A DNA stretch of 64,000 nucleotides from Hwanghaeella grinnelliae (GTDB lineage Bacteria > Pseudomonadota > Alphaproteobacteria > UBA8366 > Aestuariispiraceae). Where the stretch lies: the NCBI RefSeq assembly GCF_004005845.1, contig NZ_SADE01000001.1, positions 744,001-808,000 of the forward strand, written 5' to 3'. A program made the translations under genes and the position numbers. Each line of letters begins with the position of its first letter. The first letter of the stretch is position 1. Below are positions 63,676 through 64,000 of the stretch, one piece after another. Under the pieces are notes generated by a model. It had not been told where the DNA came from and made no database searches. It saw nothing but the letters and a program-made list of their open reading frames with translations.

Positions 63676-64000
63676 ATGGACGAAATCGAAAAGCTGGAAC
63701 CGGATGACCTCGCCAGCATGATTTCCTATCAGATACGGCTGATACAGATCGCTGCATATAAGAGCTTTGAGAGCAAGGCACGCGGGTTCGGCAGCGCGCC
63801 GCGCTATTACGGCCTGTTGCGTATTGTTGAGAGCAATCCCGGACTGAACCAAAGCCGATTGGCAAAAGCCGTTTTCCTCGATCGATCATCGCTCGTCCCG
63901 ATTCTGGAGGCGCTTACGAGGGAAGGGGTCATCGAACGGAGCGGGTCGAAAGCCGACAAGAGAATCCGCCGCGTGTTCATCACAGAGAAGGGGCGCGCCC
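63676..64000 (+). CDS. MarR family regulator, 3' end outside window
   Basis: Reading from ATG 63676, behind GAAGGAAG, gives 108 residues with no stop before the window ends: MDEIEKLEPDDLASMISYQI, then PRYYGLLRIVESNPGLNQSR, the recognition helix region LAKAVFLDRSSLVPILEALT and the wing REGVIERSGSKADKRIRRVF. That is a MarR winged helix. Such regulators often answer to acyl-CoA or aromatic ligands and control neighbouring catabolic genes, here the ligase-crotonase operon 76 bases upstream and perhaps the SDR. Confidence 0.88.
   Translation, partial: MDEIEKLEPDDLASMISYQIRLIQIAAYKSFESKARGFGSAPRYYGLLRIVESNPGLNQSRLAKAVFLDRSSLVPILEALTREGVIERSGSKADKRIRRVFITEKGRA

Noticed and set aside
1-64000. tRNA, rRNA, CRISPR arrays
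   Set aside because: No cloverleaf-like segment with a T-loop signature, no rRNA-like block and no regularly spaced repeat was seen.

Overview
The window looks like a chromosomal segment of a free-living, GC-rich, chemotactic alphaproteobacterium, possibly Rhodospirillales-like. Lineage evidence is a divK-pleD pair, a DNA polymerase IV with an N-terminal zinc ribbon, PAS-only small proteins of the alphaproteobacterial type, and TTAA-N7-TTAA boxes that match the binding site of the cell-cycle regulator CtrA. The lineage is an inference. No rRNA, tRNA or CRISPR array was recognised.

1-8.6 kb: the end of a sensor kinase, a TetR repressor, and a divergent three-gene envelope operon (RND/MMPL exporter, LolA-like protein, outer-membrane barrel) with a likely TetR operator; then a barrel fragment and a VPxPA-CTERM surface protein. 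8.8-12.8 kb: lipid-head-group and DoxX-like membrane genes, an ACT-domain protein facing a dapA-type gene across a palindrome, and an MFS carrier. 12.9-16.2 kb: a large unrecognised membrane protein facing a solute-binding-fold protein split by a coiled coil. 16.4-18.7 kb: VOC protein, HpcH/HpaI aldolase and 2-hydroxyacid dehydrogenase. 18.7-20.9 kb: an unusual cytoplasm-type subtilase. 21-25.8 kb: glcDEF behind a perfect PdhR/GlcC-type operator. 25.8-35.4 kb: a degenerate DUF2817 protein, TPR protein, pyruvate kinase, UbiX, two diguanylate cyclases, a DMT carrier and a DUF4336 protein.

35.4-39.3 kb is accessory DNA: a VOC gene, two small secreted proteins, a second eroded copy of the VOC 3' end, and an AT-rich 603-residue gene with a C-terminal HEPN-like RNAIIH motif. 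This is the best candidate for an undescribed (defence-like) system. 39.3-48 kb returns to core-like genes: SDR, glycerate dehydrogenase, hybrid kinase with a perfect CtrA box, two tandem DMT carriers, dinB and a ROK kinase.

48-58.9 kb is a signalling block: divK-pleD (c-di-GMP synthesis) converging on a PAS kinase/HD-GYP regulator pair (c-di-GMP breakdown), a small CtrA-box-linked membrane protein, a second CTERM protein, and a two-gene chemoreceptor module (periplasmic Cache protein plus MCP). 59.1-59.9 kb is a degenerate IS6-family element. 59.9-64 kb is an acyl-CoA catabolic cluster (SDR, acyl-CoA ligase, crotonase) with a MarR regulator running off the window.
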